A stretch of 64,000 bases of DNA, taken from assembly GCA_025765595.1 (NCBI GenBank), contig JAIVFH010000004.1, forward strand, positions 558,001 through 622,000, given 5' to 3'. Source of the DNA: Obelidium mucronatum. Lineage: Eukaryota > Chytridiomycota > Chytridiomycetes > Chytridiales > Chytriomycetaceae. A model generated the notes under the pieces. It was not told the origin of the DNA. It saw only the letters and a program-made list of their open reading frames with translations, and did no database searches. Of this stretch, positions 11,361 to 23,867 are shown piece by piece; the stretch's first letter is position 1, and each line of letters starts with the position of its first letter. Made by a program: the position numbers and the translations under genes.

Positions 11361-11506
11361 AAAAGAATGTAAATTATTATGTTGAACAAAGTTTATTTAT
11401 GGCGTGGACAACATCGAATCCGACCACAAAAGGGAAGACGTTACAAAAAATAACACAGCGCAGAAAGAAGCCAATAGTGACCACCCCCCACAATATGAAT
11501 AATTTC

Positions 11507-12300
11507 TTAACGGTTGGACTTGGCAACACGCTCGAGTTCATCCTTCTTCTTGATGGCGTAAGAGTTGGATGATCCCTTGGCAGCGTTGATCAACTCATCA
11601 GCAAGGCATTCGGCAATGGTCTTGGAGTTTCTGAAGGCAGCTTCACGAGCACCAGTGGTCAAAAGAGCAATAGCCTGGTTGACACGTCTCAATGGAGACA
11701 CATCGACGGCTTGACGACGGACGGTACCCTGGGAACCGATACGGGTAGAGTCTTCACGTGGTCCAGTGTTGATGACGGCATCGACAACGACTTGGATTGG
11801 GTTCAAGTCGGTGAGGAGGTTGATGATCTCGAAGGAGTGCTTGATGATGCGGACGGTCATGAGCTTCTTACCGTTGTTACGGCCGTGCATCATCAAAGAG
11901 TTGGCGAGACGCTCAACAATTGGGCACTGGAAAAAACAGTTAATCATCAATTTCGATTTGGAATTCGGTATTTGCTTACTCTGCTCTTACGGAAACGCTT
12001 GGTCTGGTAACGACCGGCGGTGTGTGGGAGGTAGACTGGGGCAACCATGACGTAGTCCTAAAACACAGAATCTCAGTACTCCGTGCAAGTTTTCGCAATC
12101 AAGAGAATTCACACACCTGGAGAGCCATGTCCTTGACCTCAACATCGTCGAAACTAAGGAAATTACGAAGAGGAGAGCATCGATTAGTATCCCGTGTACA
12201 TATTCGTCCTTTGGAATTGAGATCCAGAATCAACTCACGTCCACTTGTTGAAGAGCTTAGTTTGGGCAGCAGAAGCCTCCAAGATAACAGTGTCAGCCAT
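11507..12300 (-). CDS. RPS5: 40S ribosomal protein uS7 (RPS5)
   Basis: A component of the small-subunit head that contacts mRNA and tRNA at the exit site. Four exons join in frame. Exon 1 ([20 protein letters not shown]) is followed by [11 protein letters not shown], then by [20 protein letters not shown], and by the main exon from about 11932. The main exon carries the hallmark blocks [40 protein letters not shown] and [20 protein letters not shown], and ends in KSNR. The length is typical of eukaryotic RPS5 (about 200 residues). The gene is divergent from the DDX42-type helicase across a 302-bp spacer whose helicase-proximal part is GC-rich. No frame breaks, as expected for a conserved, highly expressed gene. 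Confidence 0.95.
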
Positions 12301-12602
12301 TTTCTGTGATCACAATACGAGAGGAGTTAGTTTGGCTGGGACAAGGCATCTGGTGGGTGTCGCAGCAGGTGTTGAAGAGATGCCATTGCCGCCGCCGCCG
12401 CCATCCGAGTCCTCCCGCGCATCCCGCCCGCCTCTCCCGCTCCGAACCCGCTGCGACTGGCTTCTGCGGCGGCATGCGATGGCTGCGTGGTGCAGTGATG
12501 GGGTGTGGGCGACAGTCGCACGTACGATTTGAAGAATGAAAGGACTCAAATATTGACCAATCAAACACACTCTCTCTCCTCGACCGAAAACAGACAAAAC
12601 AG

Positions 12603-15025
12603 ATGCCGCCAAAACGCGCTTTCGACTCAGACGACGACAGCGACGATCCGTGGACTCACAAGCGGCCGTCGCGGCCGCCGCCGTCGCATCTGCTGACTGG
12701 CGCTGCGCAGCGAGTTGAGGCGCAGGCGGCCGAGGACTCGGACGAAGGTGCGGCCCCCGCGCTGGCAGAGTGGGCTCTTTGCTAACCGAAAGCACCTGCT
12801 GATTAGACCCCCTCGATGCATTCATGAAGTCGAATGCGTCGGAAGCTGCAAAGGAGTCGGAGACAAAACTTGACACGCGAAACAGCAGATTGGACTTGGA
12901 TGCCGACGGCGAAGACGATTATGTTGAAAGTTATGCAAAGGTGGATTGCTCTCGCGCATGCCAACCGAATTTAGTTACTGACTGCTCTGCAGGCCATGAA
13001 GGCGAAGGGATTTGATGTTGGAGCGTCGACTGCCCAGAATCGCAGCGAAGATTATAATTCTGATGAAGAAGTGTATGCAACTGCTCGAGCCATTGATAGT
13101 CAGCAACACAACCACCGGGATGGGGTCGATAATCCTGACGGTTCAAAGAAAGAGATTGAGCCACTGCCGCGCGTTGACCATTCTGCCATTGAATATATCC
13201 CCATTGAAAAGAACCTGTTGCAAGAACATGCGGACATTACTGCTCTTTCAGAAGCCGAGGTCCAAAGAATACGGCGCGAGCTCGACATGCGAGTCTCTGG
13301 TCATGACATTGCCAAACCATGCATCTCGTTTGCCCACTTTATGTTTGAAGATTGTTTGGTATCCACCATTGCTAAAGCCGGGTTCTCGAAACCAACGGCT
13401 ATTCAACAACAAGCTGTCCCAGTTGTCCTAAATGGACGCGACTTGATTGCAATTTCAAAAACGGGTTCAGGAAAAACGGTAGCATCATTTGCAACGAATA
13501 GCTTTTATTTCATTAATTGACAGTTTTAATGCCTCTAGGCTGCCTTTGTCTGGCCAATGATTGTACATATGATGGATCAACCCGAATTAGAATGGGGTGA
13601 GGGCCCGATTGGACTAATACTTGCACCTACGTGAGCTCTGTGATTATTGCATCTATTTATTGATCGATTCCCATTGCAGGCGTGAACTGGCCTCACAAAT
13701 ATATACCGAAACAAAGAAATTCGGGAAAGCGTATTCTTTAAAATCTGCTGTAGTTTATGGTGGAGCTTCCAAGACTGATCAGTTCAAGGAGCTAAGGAAT
13801 GGGGGCGTAGAAATTTTGGTTGCCACTCCTGGCCGTTTGATAGACCTCGTCAAAATGAAAGCCCTCAACTTAAAACGGGTGTCGTTTTTAGTACTTGATG
13901 AAGCAGATAGAATGTTTGATCTTGGTAAAAAGTCTATGTCGTTCTTGGAGTTTTTTTAACGTCATGTTTAAAATATTGAAGGATTCGAGCCAGCAGGTCA
14001 GATCCATCTGCAATGCTATTCGTCCAGATCCGACAAACACTCCTATTCAGTGCCACTTTTGCGAAAACGAATTGAATATTTGGCCCGTGATGTTCTAACT
14101 GATCCAATCCGAATTACGATTGGAAACGTGGGGCAAAGTAACTCTGACTGTGGAGCAAATTGTCACTGTGTTCCCAGACGATGGATACAAGTGGAACTGG
14201 TTGACAGCACGGCTGAATCGATTTGTGGAAGAAGGAACCGTCATAATCTTTATTGGTCGTAAAACAGGTTTTAAATGTTTCCAATTTGTTGGTCATTTTT
14301 TATATTACCAACCCCAACCTTCTGTTTCGTAGGTGTTGTCGAACTCGCAGAAAATCTTTCCAAGAACGGGTATCCATGTACAGCATTCCACGGCGATCTC
14401 ATGCAACATGAACGAGACAAAGTTATTCAAGACTGTAAAGCAAATCGAATCAAGATCCTTGTCGCCACCGACGTGGCTGCACGAGGTCTAGACATCAAAA
14501 CCGTTCGAAATGTCGTGAATTTCGATGTTGCAGCGGGATATTGACAGTCACGTTCACAGATGTGGGCGAACAGGTCGTGCTGGAGAAAAAGGAAAAGCGT
14601 TTACTTTAATCACTCAGAAGGAAGATCGATTTGCTGCAGATTTGGTTCAGAACTTTGAAGAGAGTATGTTGGAAGTTCCACCGGATTTGATGGCTTTGGC
14701 AATGAAGAACTCCAGGTTCAAGGCAAAGCGGAGTGGGGGTGGTGGTAGAGGAGGTCGTGGTGGAGGATTTGGGGCTCGAGGGCGAGGTAGGGGGAGGGGA
14801 GGTATCGGATTTGGTCCAAGTGGGGGCTCTTCTAACCCAAACCTTGTTCCTGTTGGTGGAAACTCTTTTTCAAGCAATAGTGGTCGAGGTAGTAGTAGTG
14901 GTGGTGGATTCGGTAACCGTGGCGGATTTAGTTTCAGTCAAGGTCGCGGTGGTGCTCGTGGGCGTGGTGGCGGCTCCATCCAATTCCAACGCGGTGGCTC
15001 GGATTGGAAGTCAACATCGTTTTGA
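12603..15025 (+). CDS. DDX42: DEAD-box RNA helicase, DDX42 type, with frame breaks
   Basis: An ATP-dependent RNA helicase whose human orthologue binds SF3b in pre-spliceosomes. The acidic N-terminus has the DDX42-typical DPLDAFM. The Q-motif region reads SFAHF with [10 protein letters not shown]. Motif I is SKTGSGKT, split from AAFVWPM by an intron; Ib is TPGRLID, motif [25 protein letters not shown] and [13 protein letters not shown] glycine/arginine-rich (RGG) tail runs from about 14733 to the stop. From 13982 to 14540 the family sequence continues only if single bases are dropped at 13990, 14030, one A of 14064-14067, 14149 and 14533. No other lesion is seen, so I call it a gene with likely sequence errors, not a pseudogene. 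About 690 residues if corrected. Confidence 0.9.
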
Positions 15026-15123
15026 GGATCAACCAATGAAATTCAACCAACTCACTGTCAAAAATTTATTTCAAAAACCTCACCAAAAAAAACAGCATTG
15101 AAAGTCCAACAACCCCAGAATTA

Positions 15124-16999
15124 ATGAAAGTTCACACGTTTCTCTTGGCGTTATTGTGCTCTGTTTATGCGGTTTCGGCAACCACGTCGGAGCCCTTCAC
15201 CTGTTAAGAAGACCACGAAGCAGCTGCTTGATGAGGCTAAAGTACATCTGGTTCAAGGGAAAATCAACGATGCAATGGAGGCCTTCGATCTCGCTATTGG
15301 TATTCACTTTTCTACATCTTGCAACGTGTGGGAATCCTGACCCAAATATAATCACAGAACAGGAACCAAAGAACTATTTGGCCTTGTTTCGAAGAGCGGC
15401 AGCGCAACTCAGTGTCGGAAGAATGGGACAAGCATTGAGAGATTTTGACTCTGTTCTTAAATTGAGGCCTGATTTTGATCAGGTTTGGCGAAGACCGTTT
15501 TTTTTTGTGGCAACAACGTTGGGTATTTATTCTCCCCTCCCAACAGGCTTTGATTCAGCGCGGAAAAATCCACCTCAAGGACTGCAGTCTGAAAGATGCT
15601 CTGCATGATTTACGTAAATACGCTCAATCCAATCCTAAAGACGTTGATGTTCTTGAAACTGTGAGTGTGTGGAACTTTCTCACACGTTCATCATGTGTCC
15701 CACTCATCAAACTCCCACACCCCTTCAAAGATCAAAGAGGCTGAGACTTCTGAAAACGATGCATTGGTTGTCGATGGCTTGATTCAATCCAAACAATTTG
15801 AACCGGCTCTTGAAACGCTCTCTCGACTCGTGCAAGTATGTCCTTTAAAAATCGACTGGAGATTGAAGCGTGCCGAGATTTATCTTGAAATGAATGATTT
15901 GGTGATGGCGTCTGGAGATTTGAGGTAGATAGCGGCTGGAAAAAAAAACACCAAGACAGTGCGTTTATTAACAACGCCTGTGTTTTTTTTATCCAGTCGT
16001 ATTGCGGGTATTAAACCAACTCCGGAAGTCCTTCCATCGACTTGCTACCCTCCGCTTGAAAATGGGAGAACTTCCTGACGCGTTGGCATCAGCCAAAGGA
16101 ATGTATGAAACAGGACCCCGAAAACAAACCGTGCAAAAAAGTGTTTCGAAGTTTGAAGACATTGGAAAAGACTGCCAAGAAGGTGGATGCTCTGTTTAAC
16201 GCGTCCAAGTGGATGATGACTACATCAGAATTGCTTGCCGCAAAGGGATTCATGGAACAAGTGGAAGAAATTGGATCTGATGCTTTGAGGTTGAAAGCGT
16301 ATTCTATGGCTTGCAAGTCGTTTGCTGAGGTTAGTGGGAAATATACGTCTGTCTCCTTCAACCAACTAACCCTGTATTGAAGCTAAATCGTGATGCTGAC
16401 GTTGAAAAATGGTGTGCGAAAACTATTGAATTGAACGAAGACCATTCCGAAGCTCTGTATTACCGGGGTCAATTAAAACTCAAAAAGGAGGAGTATGAAG
16501 ACGCGCTACGTGACTTCAAAAAAGCCCATGAAGCAAACCAACAGGACCGACGAATTGTGGAAGCGTATCAAAAAGCAGAAAGACTACTGGCTCAGTCCAA
16601 GAAGAAGGACTACTACAAAGTACTTGGAGTTCCTCGATCTGCCAGTAAAAAAGATATCAAAAAGGCCTATAGAAAACTTGCACAGCAATGGCACCCGGAC
16701 AAGTACACTGGAGAACTGACAGAAGATCAGGTTACCAAGAAAATCAGTGATATTTACGAGGCATATGAAGTTCTAAGCGATGATGGTGAGGCTTTTAGGT
16801 TTAGAATGATGGACGAATTGACCTTCTTACCTTATATTAAACAGAGAAACGAGAGCAGTTTGACAATGGTATTGATCCAAATGATCAGCAACAACAGCAA
16901 AACCACCATCATGGAGGCCACCCCTTCTTTCAACAAGGGTTTCAAGGGTTCCCAGGTGGAGGATACCCGGGTGGCCAACAATTCCACTTCAACTTTTAG
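15124..16999 (+). CDS. DNAJC3: ER DnaJ/TPR co-chaperone of the P58IPK (DNAJC3) family
   Basis: A lumenal co-chaperone that binds unfolded protein through TPRs and recruits BiP through its J domain. A signal peptide ([19 protein letters not shown]) is followed by TPR units over several exons (for example [20 protein letters not shown] and [20 protein letters not shown]). The C-terminal J domain reads [20 protein letters not shown] with HPD in WHPDKYTG, then [18 protein letters not shown]. The Gly/Phe/Gln tail ends GGQQFHFNF, matching the end of animal DNAJC3. Frame is restored by dropping one C in 15193-15195, one C at 16034-16035 and one G at 16098-16099. Six introns, 50-80 nt each. It starts 98 bp after the helicase stop on the same strand. 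Confidence 0.9.
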
Positions 17000-17143
17000 A
17001 TACTTTTTGGATTTGCTTTTTGTTTTTATTATTGAAGAAAGTGACATTTCAACCTCCGCCTGTCAAAAACAAAGTCAAAAATTAATTTGTTTCCCCGTGT
17101 ATGCTCGGGCAACAACAACGATTGGCAACAAGCTCCAGGAAAC

Positions 17144-18864
17144 ATGATTCGAGATGATGAACTTTCTTTGGTCTCGCTGCCGCGAAAGAGAAATCGGGAC
17201 ACGTTAGAGATGGATGATGAAGTGGACGATTTGGGACTGCACCTAGAACTGAACAAAAGCGAAGAGCTTCCCAGTTTGCATTCACTAAAAATGAATTTCT
17301 ATCTGCTGGTAATATGAGAATCTTACTACAGCTACAACCGTAAAATTGAGTCTCATTGTTGTTTGTTAGCCCGAACCATCAGCCAAGACCGCGTTCGGAA
17401 AGTCCTGTTCATTGATTGTGAAGATGAAGATCTGTCAGTGCCACCCACACCTCGAATGAATAACGCGTTATTGCCGATGGGGCCTGTGATATCTGATATG
17501 GATACCGCCAAAGATCCCTTAATTATCTCTACCAATCTACACAGCGACTCGTCCGTCAGAATCAACCTTCCAACAAAACTTTTTCATTTGGTGGAATTCC
17601 TGTCTAAAAACAGCTTCAGTAGACACAACTTTCAACTTCAAAATGCAAAGCTCTTTTCAATCAAAACAGTGTCAGGGACTCGAATTAAAGATTTGAATGA
17701 TCGGATGGATCACATTGGCATTTTTGAATGCACTTAGAGAGTGTGACTGTCAGAAAGACGCGCCAGAACTTGCAAGTCTCGTTCTGGACGTATTTAAACA
17801 TCGTAAACCAATTTTCCATGTAAAGTTTCATGGTGCTCTGAAAGGTATGCATCTTTTCTAAAAATTCTTCTGCTTTCACCTGTTATAATTTTCTTTCCAT
17901 GTTGTTCAGGAATTCTGGCTTTGAACAACACCAGTGAGAATCGCCTCCCAGGAGCAACCACGCCATTACCAACCGATTCAACAATTAAACTTTTACGTGC
18001 TATTCTTATTATGATAGAATCAGAATCACGTCATATTTTGCATGTAATGTCTAGATTTTTCTTTGAAACCAGCTCTAATCACTCCTGTCAGTATACCCTT
18101 GACTTCCTTCGCAGAGTATGTGACTGTTCAAAAACTAAGACAAACATAACATCAACCGCTCGGGAGCTTTCCAGAGTCTTTGGTCCAATTTTTGTTGGCA
18201 CTGACAGCAGCATGCAGTCCGTATCAGCAACACCATCAAGCCGTATTGGTTCTGTAGCGTGGGCAGAAACGTTTTGCGAACTGCTTATTTACGCTCACGG
18301 GCTAACAACAAATGATACAACACCTGCATCTGGCGCGAGCGCAGCAAAAAGCAACAGGAAAATACTGGTTCGCCGAAAGCCATCAGTTTTATGGAAAGTC
18401 CCATCAAAACTGCAAGACTCCATCAATGAATGTGTAAACTTGCAGAAAACCCCTTCTCGAAGAAGCGTCATGTCTGCGAATGTCACGCCTTCGCGCAGAC
18501 CTATGGGAACGTCAGTTTCGAGAGTTATTGGACAAGCTGGAATGCCAGTGAGCGGCAGTTCGAGCAGGAGAGTTCTCTTTGGCTCACCGAAAGGTAAATA
18601 ACAATACTTTGGACCTAAAAAAAGTTGATCCCATCCACCCAAAGTTGCACCAAAAGCCCTTCCAGACTTTATTGGACAGCACCAACGCAAGTGCCGAAGA
18701 GTCCAGCAAAGTTCTTATTTACTGGCTCTATGGCTACCCAATTTTCCAGTTGCGTTTCCTCCCAATCGTATGCGTTTGGTAATGGACTGAGTAGTTTAGA
18801 TAAGGGCGGTAACTGGCGTGTCGTCGGTGTATTTATCGAGCCTCAACGCAACTGCATCCACTGA
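17144..18864 (+). CDS. RhoGAP-domain protein (ARHGAP19/11-like)
   Basis: A probable GTPase-activating protein for a Rho-family GTPase. The N-terminus is acidic with a short basic patch (PRKRNRDT). The domain starts near [12 protein letters not shown], continues after an intron with [11 protein letters not shown], then [30 protein letters not shown] and, after another intron, the C-terminal part with [16 protein letters not shown], which matches the A-x-x-x-S-x-V-F-x-P motif of RhoGAP domains. The arginine finger expected before SGTRIK is not clear because the intron boundary falls there. The C-terminal 170 residues are Ser/Arg/Pro-rich (for example [18 protein letters not shown]), likely phosphorylated. 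One G at 17717-17718 must be dropped to keep frame, and the join at about 17370 is also off by one. Assignment to the ARHGAP19 branch is tentative. Confidence 0.7.
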
Positions 18865-18999
18865 TCGTAACTCTTTCGCAAAAAGACTCAGACTGGAGTG
18901 AAGACTTAAATTTGTAGAATACACACATATAATACAATGTTGATTTATTATTCCTGGTGAAAGCAAAAGGTAGTCCCGTCTCCTTGACCACTTTGAAAC

Positions 19000-19843
19000 T
19001 CAGTAATAATAAACTCCATATGCTGTGACGACAAAGGTTAAGTGTTTTCTGAACATGCATTGGGTCACTCACCGACAGCTACGCAAAAGAGAGAGTCCTG
19101 GCAAGCGCTTTTGTTTTAGATATCGTTTTAATGACAGGGACATTTACTCACATTCATAAAAACGTCTTGGGCCATAGAATCTAGATTGAGAATGATTAAA
19201 AGTCGAATAGTAGAAATAAGATGACGGGAAACAAACCAGTGTCAGAATCCCACAGACAACGACATCCCATCCTAAATAATAGAACTGAATATTCCACTCA
19301 TAATTGTATCAAGAACTCTCGCACCTCACTCCTTCTCCGCGCATTTCTCCAATAACGACATTGACGACAAATTTGTATCTTTGTAATTCCAAGGCTATAT
19401 TAGGACATGTTTTGTTTAGAGTCTGATCAGTGAATAATATGTTTGCCCAAGAGCCTCCGCATTCAACGCCAAAATCCTAAGTGAATCTAATCGATGCAGG
19501 ATCCAAATATCTATGATCTGAATTTGGTCTTTGCCCGTCCCCGAAGTCATTGTCGTGTCAAAATATGTATCTGCTCTGTACACACACCCTTTAGCTTGGC
19601 TTTGATTTCATCTGAGATCTCTCTTGTCCATTGAGAGCAGGAGTCCGGTTGATATGTAACGCCAGTAAGTCGTTCTGTGAGAATTGAATGTATAATCCTG
19701 GTGACCACAGCCTGCTTAAATCTATGGATAGACCCGGTTTGATCAAACATTTGTATCGTTTATGTATTTTCATACTTGTGTTTGTAGTTTGGTCTGATGG
19801 AGTAGTGGCTGCCGTTGCCGGATGGGTTTGCAGTGGTCTCCAT
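19000..19843 (-). CDS. Tctex1-type dynein light chain, DYNLT2B-like
   Basis: A light chain of cytoplasmic (intraflagellar transport) or axonemal dynein. At least six small exons join without a break into about 118 residues: METTANPSGNGSHYSIRPNY, FKQAVVTRIIHSILTERL with WTREISDEIKAKLK, LQRYKFVVNVVIGEMRGEG, MGCRCLWDSDT, a segment with MNDSLFCVAV and a last exon AYGVYYY. The RYKFVV strand, the CxWD motif and the FVAVAYGVYYY-type end are family hallmarks. The sequence is closer to the TCTEX1D2/DYNLT2B group, a subunit of IFT dynein-2, than to DYNLT1, which occurs separately at 42 kb. The ATG at 19843 gives the N-terminal extension seen in that group. It supports a flagellate organism. Confidence 0.85.
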
Positions 19844-20199
19844 TCCTTTTCTTCACGATTATATTTAATATTTCACGTATTAGTATAATTATATAGTTAT
19901 TATTATATTACTTTTCTATTCAGTCACAAATGTTCAAAAAAAACAAGATATTCAAAATAATAATGATATAAAATATCGGATGCCAAAATAAACAAGAAAT
20001 CATGACTGCTGTCTCTAAGAAATATATATTCTTACGTGACTAAGTGCCATTGATATTATTGATGCTAGTACTTGGCTTATGGCTTGAGAACCAAGTTTTA
20101 TCTGTCCAAATAAGAGAATAAGTGCTGGCGCTAATATTATAACATTGGTCCCAAAAATTCGAGACCAACATTTTGACCGAGAAACACCACACCCAAACT

Positions 20200-20934
20200 A
20201 TGGCAAACAGCAGCACAGGCCTGGCCTTCCACTTGAAAGAAGCGACCCCCAAGCAAATTATTCTTACCTTGTCAAGAGATGCCAACGCACCTCCGCAAGA
20301 GCTTATTGATCCTAAAACTGCCAGTCAGGATTTAACAAACATGGCTGAATCCATCATATTACGTGCCATTTCAACTACACAAGTCCATCAAGACCGTCTT
20401 ATTTATGCTGTGATTGGTCTGCTGTTTATACCTGCCTCGCCGAAGCCGTTTGGCGGTTCCAAGACAAAACCTGGTTATCGCCTCCTGGTTGGTCAATCAG
20501 CGTCAGATCTTTTCAGCCAAACAATCAAAGTATCTCTAGATCGGCTCATACTATTTAAAGATGCTGCTGCCATTGAGGCAGTCGTTGCTGCTACGAACCG
20601 AGTGTTGAATATACAGGAATCTGGTTCCCGGGATGAAATGAACGAACTTGTGATGAAAGGACTGCAAAAATCGGGGCATATTGAATGGCGTCAAGTTGGT
20701 TCACTTCCTGAGTTTCTTCGGCAGAAAACGGATTTAGAAGTGGTGACTACATGCGTTGAATTTACTCCGTCAAATAGACAGTCCAGCACAATGAATAAAC
20801 TAGACTTCTCACTAGTTAATATGGCTCTCCCCGAGTACAGTAAATGCATTCAGTATTTTGATTCTCTGCAGAAACGAAGTGGAACCAACTCCATGCTTTG
20901 GACCGTACTCCATCACGTTTCTGATACGCACTAG
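20200..20934 (+). CDS. Conserved paralogue 1 of an unrecognised family
   Basis: An intronless frame of 244 codons. It shares with the gene at 21973 the blocks RLIYAV-GL, SPKPFGG, KPGYRLLVG, AIEA-VAA, DEMNELVMKGLQKSGHIEWR and VGSLPE-LR, about half of positions being identical over 130 residues. Such conservation between diverged copies shows that both were under protein-level selection. The start at 20200 is the first ATG before the aligned region. No signal peptide, membrane segment, catalytic motif or known domain was recognised; the fold looks mixed alpha/beta with a long amphipathic helix (about residues 105-160). This copy has a C-terminal tail of about 45 residues absent from the second copy. 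Function unknown. Confidence 0.65.
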   Translation: MANSSTGLAFHLKEATPKQIILTLSRDANAPPQELIDPKTASQDLTNMAESIILRAISTTQVHQDRLIYAVIGLLFIPASPKPFGGSKTKPGYRLLVGQSASDLFSQTIKVSLDRLILFKDAAAIEAVVAATNRVLNIQESGSRDEMNELVMKGLQKSGHIEWRQVGSLPEFLRQKTDLEVVTTCVEFTPSNRQSSTMNKLDFSLVNMALPEYSKCIQYFDSLQKRSGTNSMLWTVLHHVSDTH

Positions 20935-21972
20935 AAGCATTAATCAGCCGTATTCCTGAAGTTGATTTATCCATCCACTTGGCTCTTAACAATCCAAAGT
21001 TGAACACCAGTTTTGGTTTCATATGAAAAAACATCGACGTGAAAAATAAACTAACTCATACTAGTAGAGACTGAGAACATGCCTCCAATGAGTCAAGGTC
21101 TGAGGAGTACTGCACAAGAATTGTATTGTGGTTCCAAACGATAACCCGACATACAAGCGGGTTCTGTAAGAACAACTGGTGAAATGGTGAAAACATGCTG
21201 CTGTATCAATGGCTGCCGCCTCATTGGTTTGTTGGGATTGCGGTGCATTTGAGGTACCATTGGATCAATGCCGGTAGATTCCATATGAACTTGGAATGAG
21301 GGCTAGCAGATTCAATTCATCAGGTCATCAAGGTCCTGGGCTACCCGCGTAGATGCAGTTTGTGGTTATATTGTAACTGCGACTCAGTCATTTTGCTAAT
21401 CACAACATCACAGACGTTTGGTTGCCAACGCAAGTTATCCTAGCCAATTCATCCGGAGCTCTTTAATACAGAGAGATTTCTGGCCACTGCTCTCGTTACA
21501 TAGTACTGAATCTCGATACAGGGTTGGTGGATGTGCAATGCCGGTTGACTTTGCTCCTAAGGTGTATTTGACTTATTTGCTGGCTATGAGTCTGCTGTTA
21601 ACCAATCTATGGGATGGCATACTCTATTGGTATGGCTCCTTTTTCGGCATGGGCGCGAGTCGCTGGATAGGTAGCGTTTGGTTTTTTGAGACCATTTTTT
21701 TGACCATTTTGGACTATCATTCGCCCGAGTAAACGTCACGGACATCACTAAGCAACATCCTTTTATCAATGTATGATTTGAAAACGAATATACTGTTCTT
21801 CGGATGGGTCAATTTGTCGACAATACCTCCTTGAGCACCCAGAAGAACTACATCAGAACATCACACATAAAAATAAACTGCCTGCGAACTTCCCTGAACG
21901 GATCACGGATACTTTCCTCTCCGGGAAATTTAGTATAAAGTTAAAAAAAGTTATTTGAAAAAAATCTTAAAA
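20935..21972. other. Spacer between the two paralogues
   Basis: Just over 1 kb without a supported gene. An open frame at 21418-21732 on the plus strand has two hydrophobic stretches but no introns, homology or codon pattern that I can defend. I found no clear remnant of a third paralogue. Confidence 0.45.
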
Positions 21973-22596
21973 ATGATCACGTCTATGCTACCCATAATTA
22001 CCATCTCAACTACAAATCCGAAGAAGTTACTATTCTCCCGACCGCTGAAATTGGAATCTTTGTCTAAGGAAGACGCTGGCGCCAACGAAATCATCAATCA
22101 CCTGACAATTACCTGCGAACGCACCGTACTACACGTCTTTTCAACAACTAAAGTACATCCACATCGCTTAATATACGGCGTAACAGGACTTGTATTCAGG
22201 CCCTGTTCCCCCAAACCATTCGGTGGCCCCAAAGCAAAGCCAGGATATCGCCTCTTGGTAGGACACACATCAAACGGGCTCCTCACAGTCATCATAAAAG
22301 AAACTATTCAACAGCTTATTCGGATGAAGGAGGCGGGAGCTATAGAAGCCCTTGTGGCGGCTGTGAATAAAGTCATGGAATTGCAGGCGGCGGGTGCGCG
22401 AGATCAACTGAATGAGCTTGTAATGAAAGGGATCCAAAAGTCCGGCCACATTGAATGGCGAAAAGTTGGTTCGCTGCCAGAGTATCTTCGCCATGTTGAT
22501 GAAGGAGTTGGTATTGAAAGACGCGATGATTGCGTTGAGTTCACTCCGACCAATATTAGACACGAGTTCATGCGCAATAAATATCCACAGTATTGA
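21973..22596 (+). CDS. Conserved paralogue 2 of an unrecognised family
   Basis: An intronless frame of 207 codons from the ATG at 21973. It aligns along most of its length with the gene at 20200: HRLIYGVTGLVFRPCSPKPF, GYRLLVGHTS, GAIEALVAAVNKVMELQ, LNELVMKGIQKSGHIEWRKV, and it ends soon after CVEFTP. The N-terminal 50 residues differ from the first copy. A further ATG lies in frame just upstream of 21973 only as a non-ATG codon, so 21973 is preferred. No known domain, signal peptide or membrane segment was recognised. The tandem, same-strand arrangement with about 1 kb between suggests local duplication. Function unknown. Confidence 0.65.
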   Translation: MITSMLPIITISTTNPKKLLFSRPLKLESLSKEDAGANEIINHLTITCERTVLHVFSTTKVHPHRLIYGVTGLVFRPCSPKPFGGPKAKPGYRLLVGHTSNGLLTVIIKETIQQLIRMKEAGAIEALVAAVNKVMELQAAGARDQLNELVMKGIQKSGHIEWRKVGSLPEYLRHVDEGVGIERRDDCVEFTPTNIRHEFMRNKYPQY

Positions 22597-23867
22597 AAGA
22601 CAGAAAGAGAGTTTGAGTTTCAACTAAAAAAATGGCGTCGTTGGAGTTTTTAAGAACTGAAGTTTAAAGAACACATTATTGTAGAAACCTTTTTCCTTGT
22701 CCACGTTCCGAGAATTCTATTGCACACCACAAAATTCTACAGTAATTAAACCAGAAAAAGTGGAATGGCTTTGGATGAATCATATGAGCAACTTTGTCTC
22801 TTAAACTCCAATGATTCAAGAACAACGACATCCTAGCTCTCAATAAAAACTACCTGAAATACAAGAAGGGGCGTCGAATAAGGATAAACAGTGAATGATG
22901 CAAGAACATGAGAGCGGTAATGTGGCAACGCCAAAATGGCCAGTAACTATCAAAAAACACCCGCTTCAAGGTTCCTCCCACACATCAAAAGAAAACAATT
23001 CATGCAACTATATATAGATCCTGTATTGATGCAATATATGATATTCGCACGCATACCTTTCCGTGTTGTTGGCACATGTAGACTTGAAAGACATATTGCA
23101 TTCCCCATCAGCAACCTCCACCTGTTGCCAGTAAGTTTGCCGCAACACTAGCCGACAATTAGAACTCATGGCTTCCAAACTGTCGAAATTTAACGGGAAA
23201 ATAAACACGAGATACTGCGACACCTTCAGGCAACACTAATGGACTACCAAGTGAAAAGCAAAATACCAGTAAGTCAAATGGAAGATATGGGAGGGGATTT
23301 GCGGGTTGGGGGGTGGAGGACAAGGCCCAATTTTGGAATAACACTTGATTTGTCACCACTGAGCCGACTGCAATTACAGCCAGTTTCCAGATGTATTTTC
23401 GAACCAGTACCCGTCACCTTTTCTTTTGAGTATAGAAAAAGGGCGGCTCGTAGCGTTGTCCCTTCTTCTGTCGGGTCGGCACTGAAAGTCTGCCACGAAC
23501 AACAAGCACTGAAATAATTGAAAACATTGAAAGGTCAATGTCACACAAAGGCCGCTATCTGCCTGTTTTTTCCACACTTGAGAGTGCTGCTGTGAAAATA
23601 GATATAGTAGCGTCTTGAACATATCCGTTTGACGCACCTGTCGTAACGTTTGGGAGAGTTTTACGTAAGGGAGGGTGCTGTACCCCCACTCATGCACCCA
23701 ACCCCCCCCCCACACCGAGCTTCCGACAAAATTTGTACGATCTATGGGGTTTCTTTGTGGCAAAGAGTGGATGATGTGGATTTGACTGACGGGGGGGTTC
23801 TGAGTAAATCTTGAAATTATCTCAAGTTATTATTTTTTGAAGTTTTTCAAACAATGTCAGGTCCCTA
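22597..23867. other. Intergenic region, no gene supported
   Basis: About 1.27 kb between the second orphan paralogue and the 3' end of ELP1. Short open frames occur on both strands without conserved motifs. A run of C at about 23702-23711 is the only compositional feature. Confidence 0.45.

Noticed and set aside
13982..14540. DDX42 as a pseudogene
   Set aside because: All helicase motifs and splice sites are intact, there are no substitutions creating stops in the corrected frame, and the same insertion-only pattern occurs in other essential genes.
21418..21732. 104-codon frame between the orphan paralogues as a membrane protein
   Set aside because: Two hydrophobic stretches but otherwise noncoding-like composition and no conserved feature.
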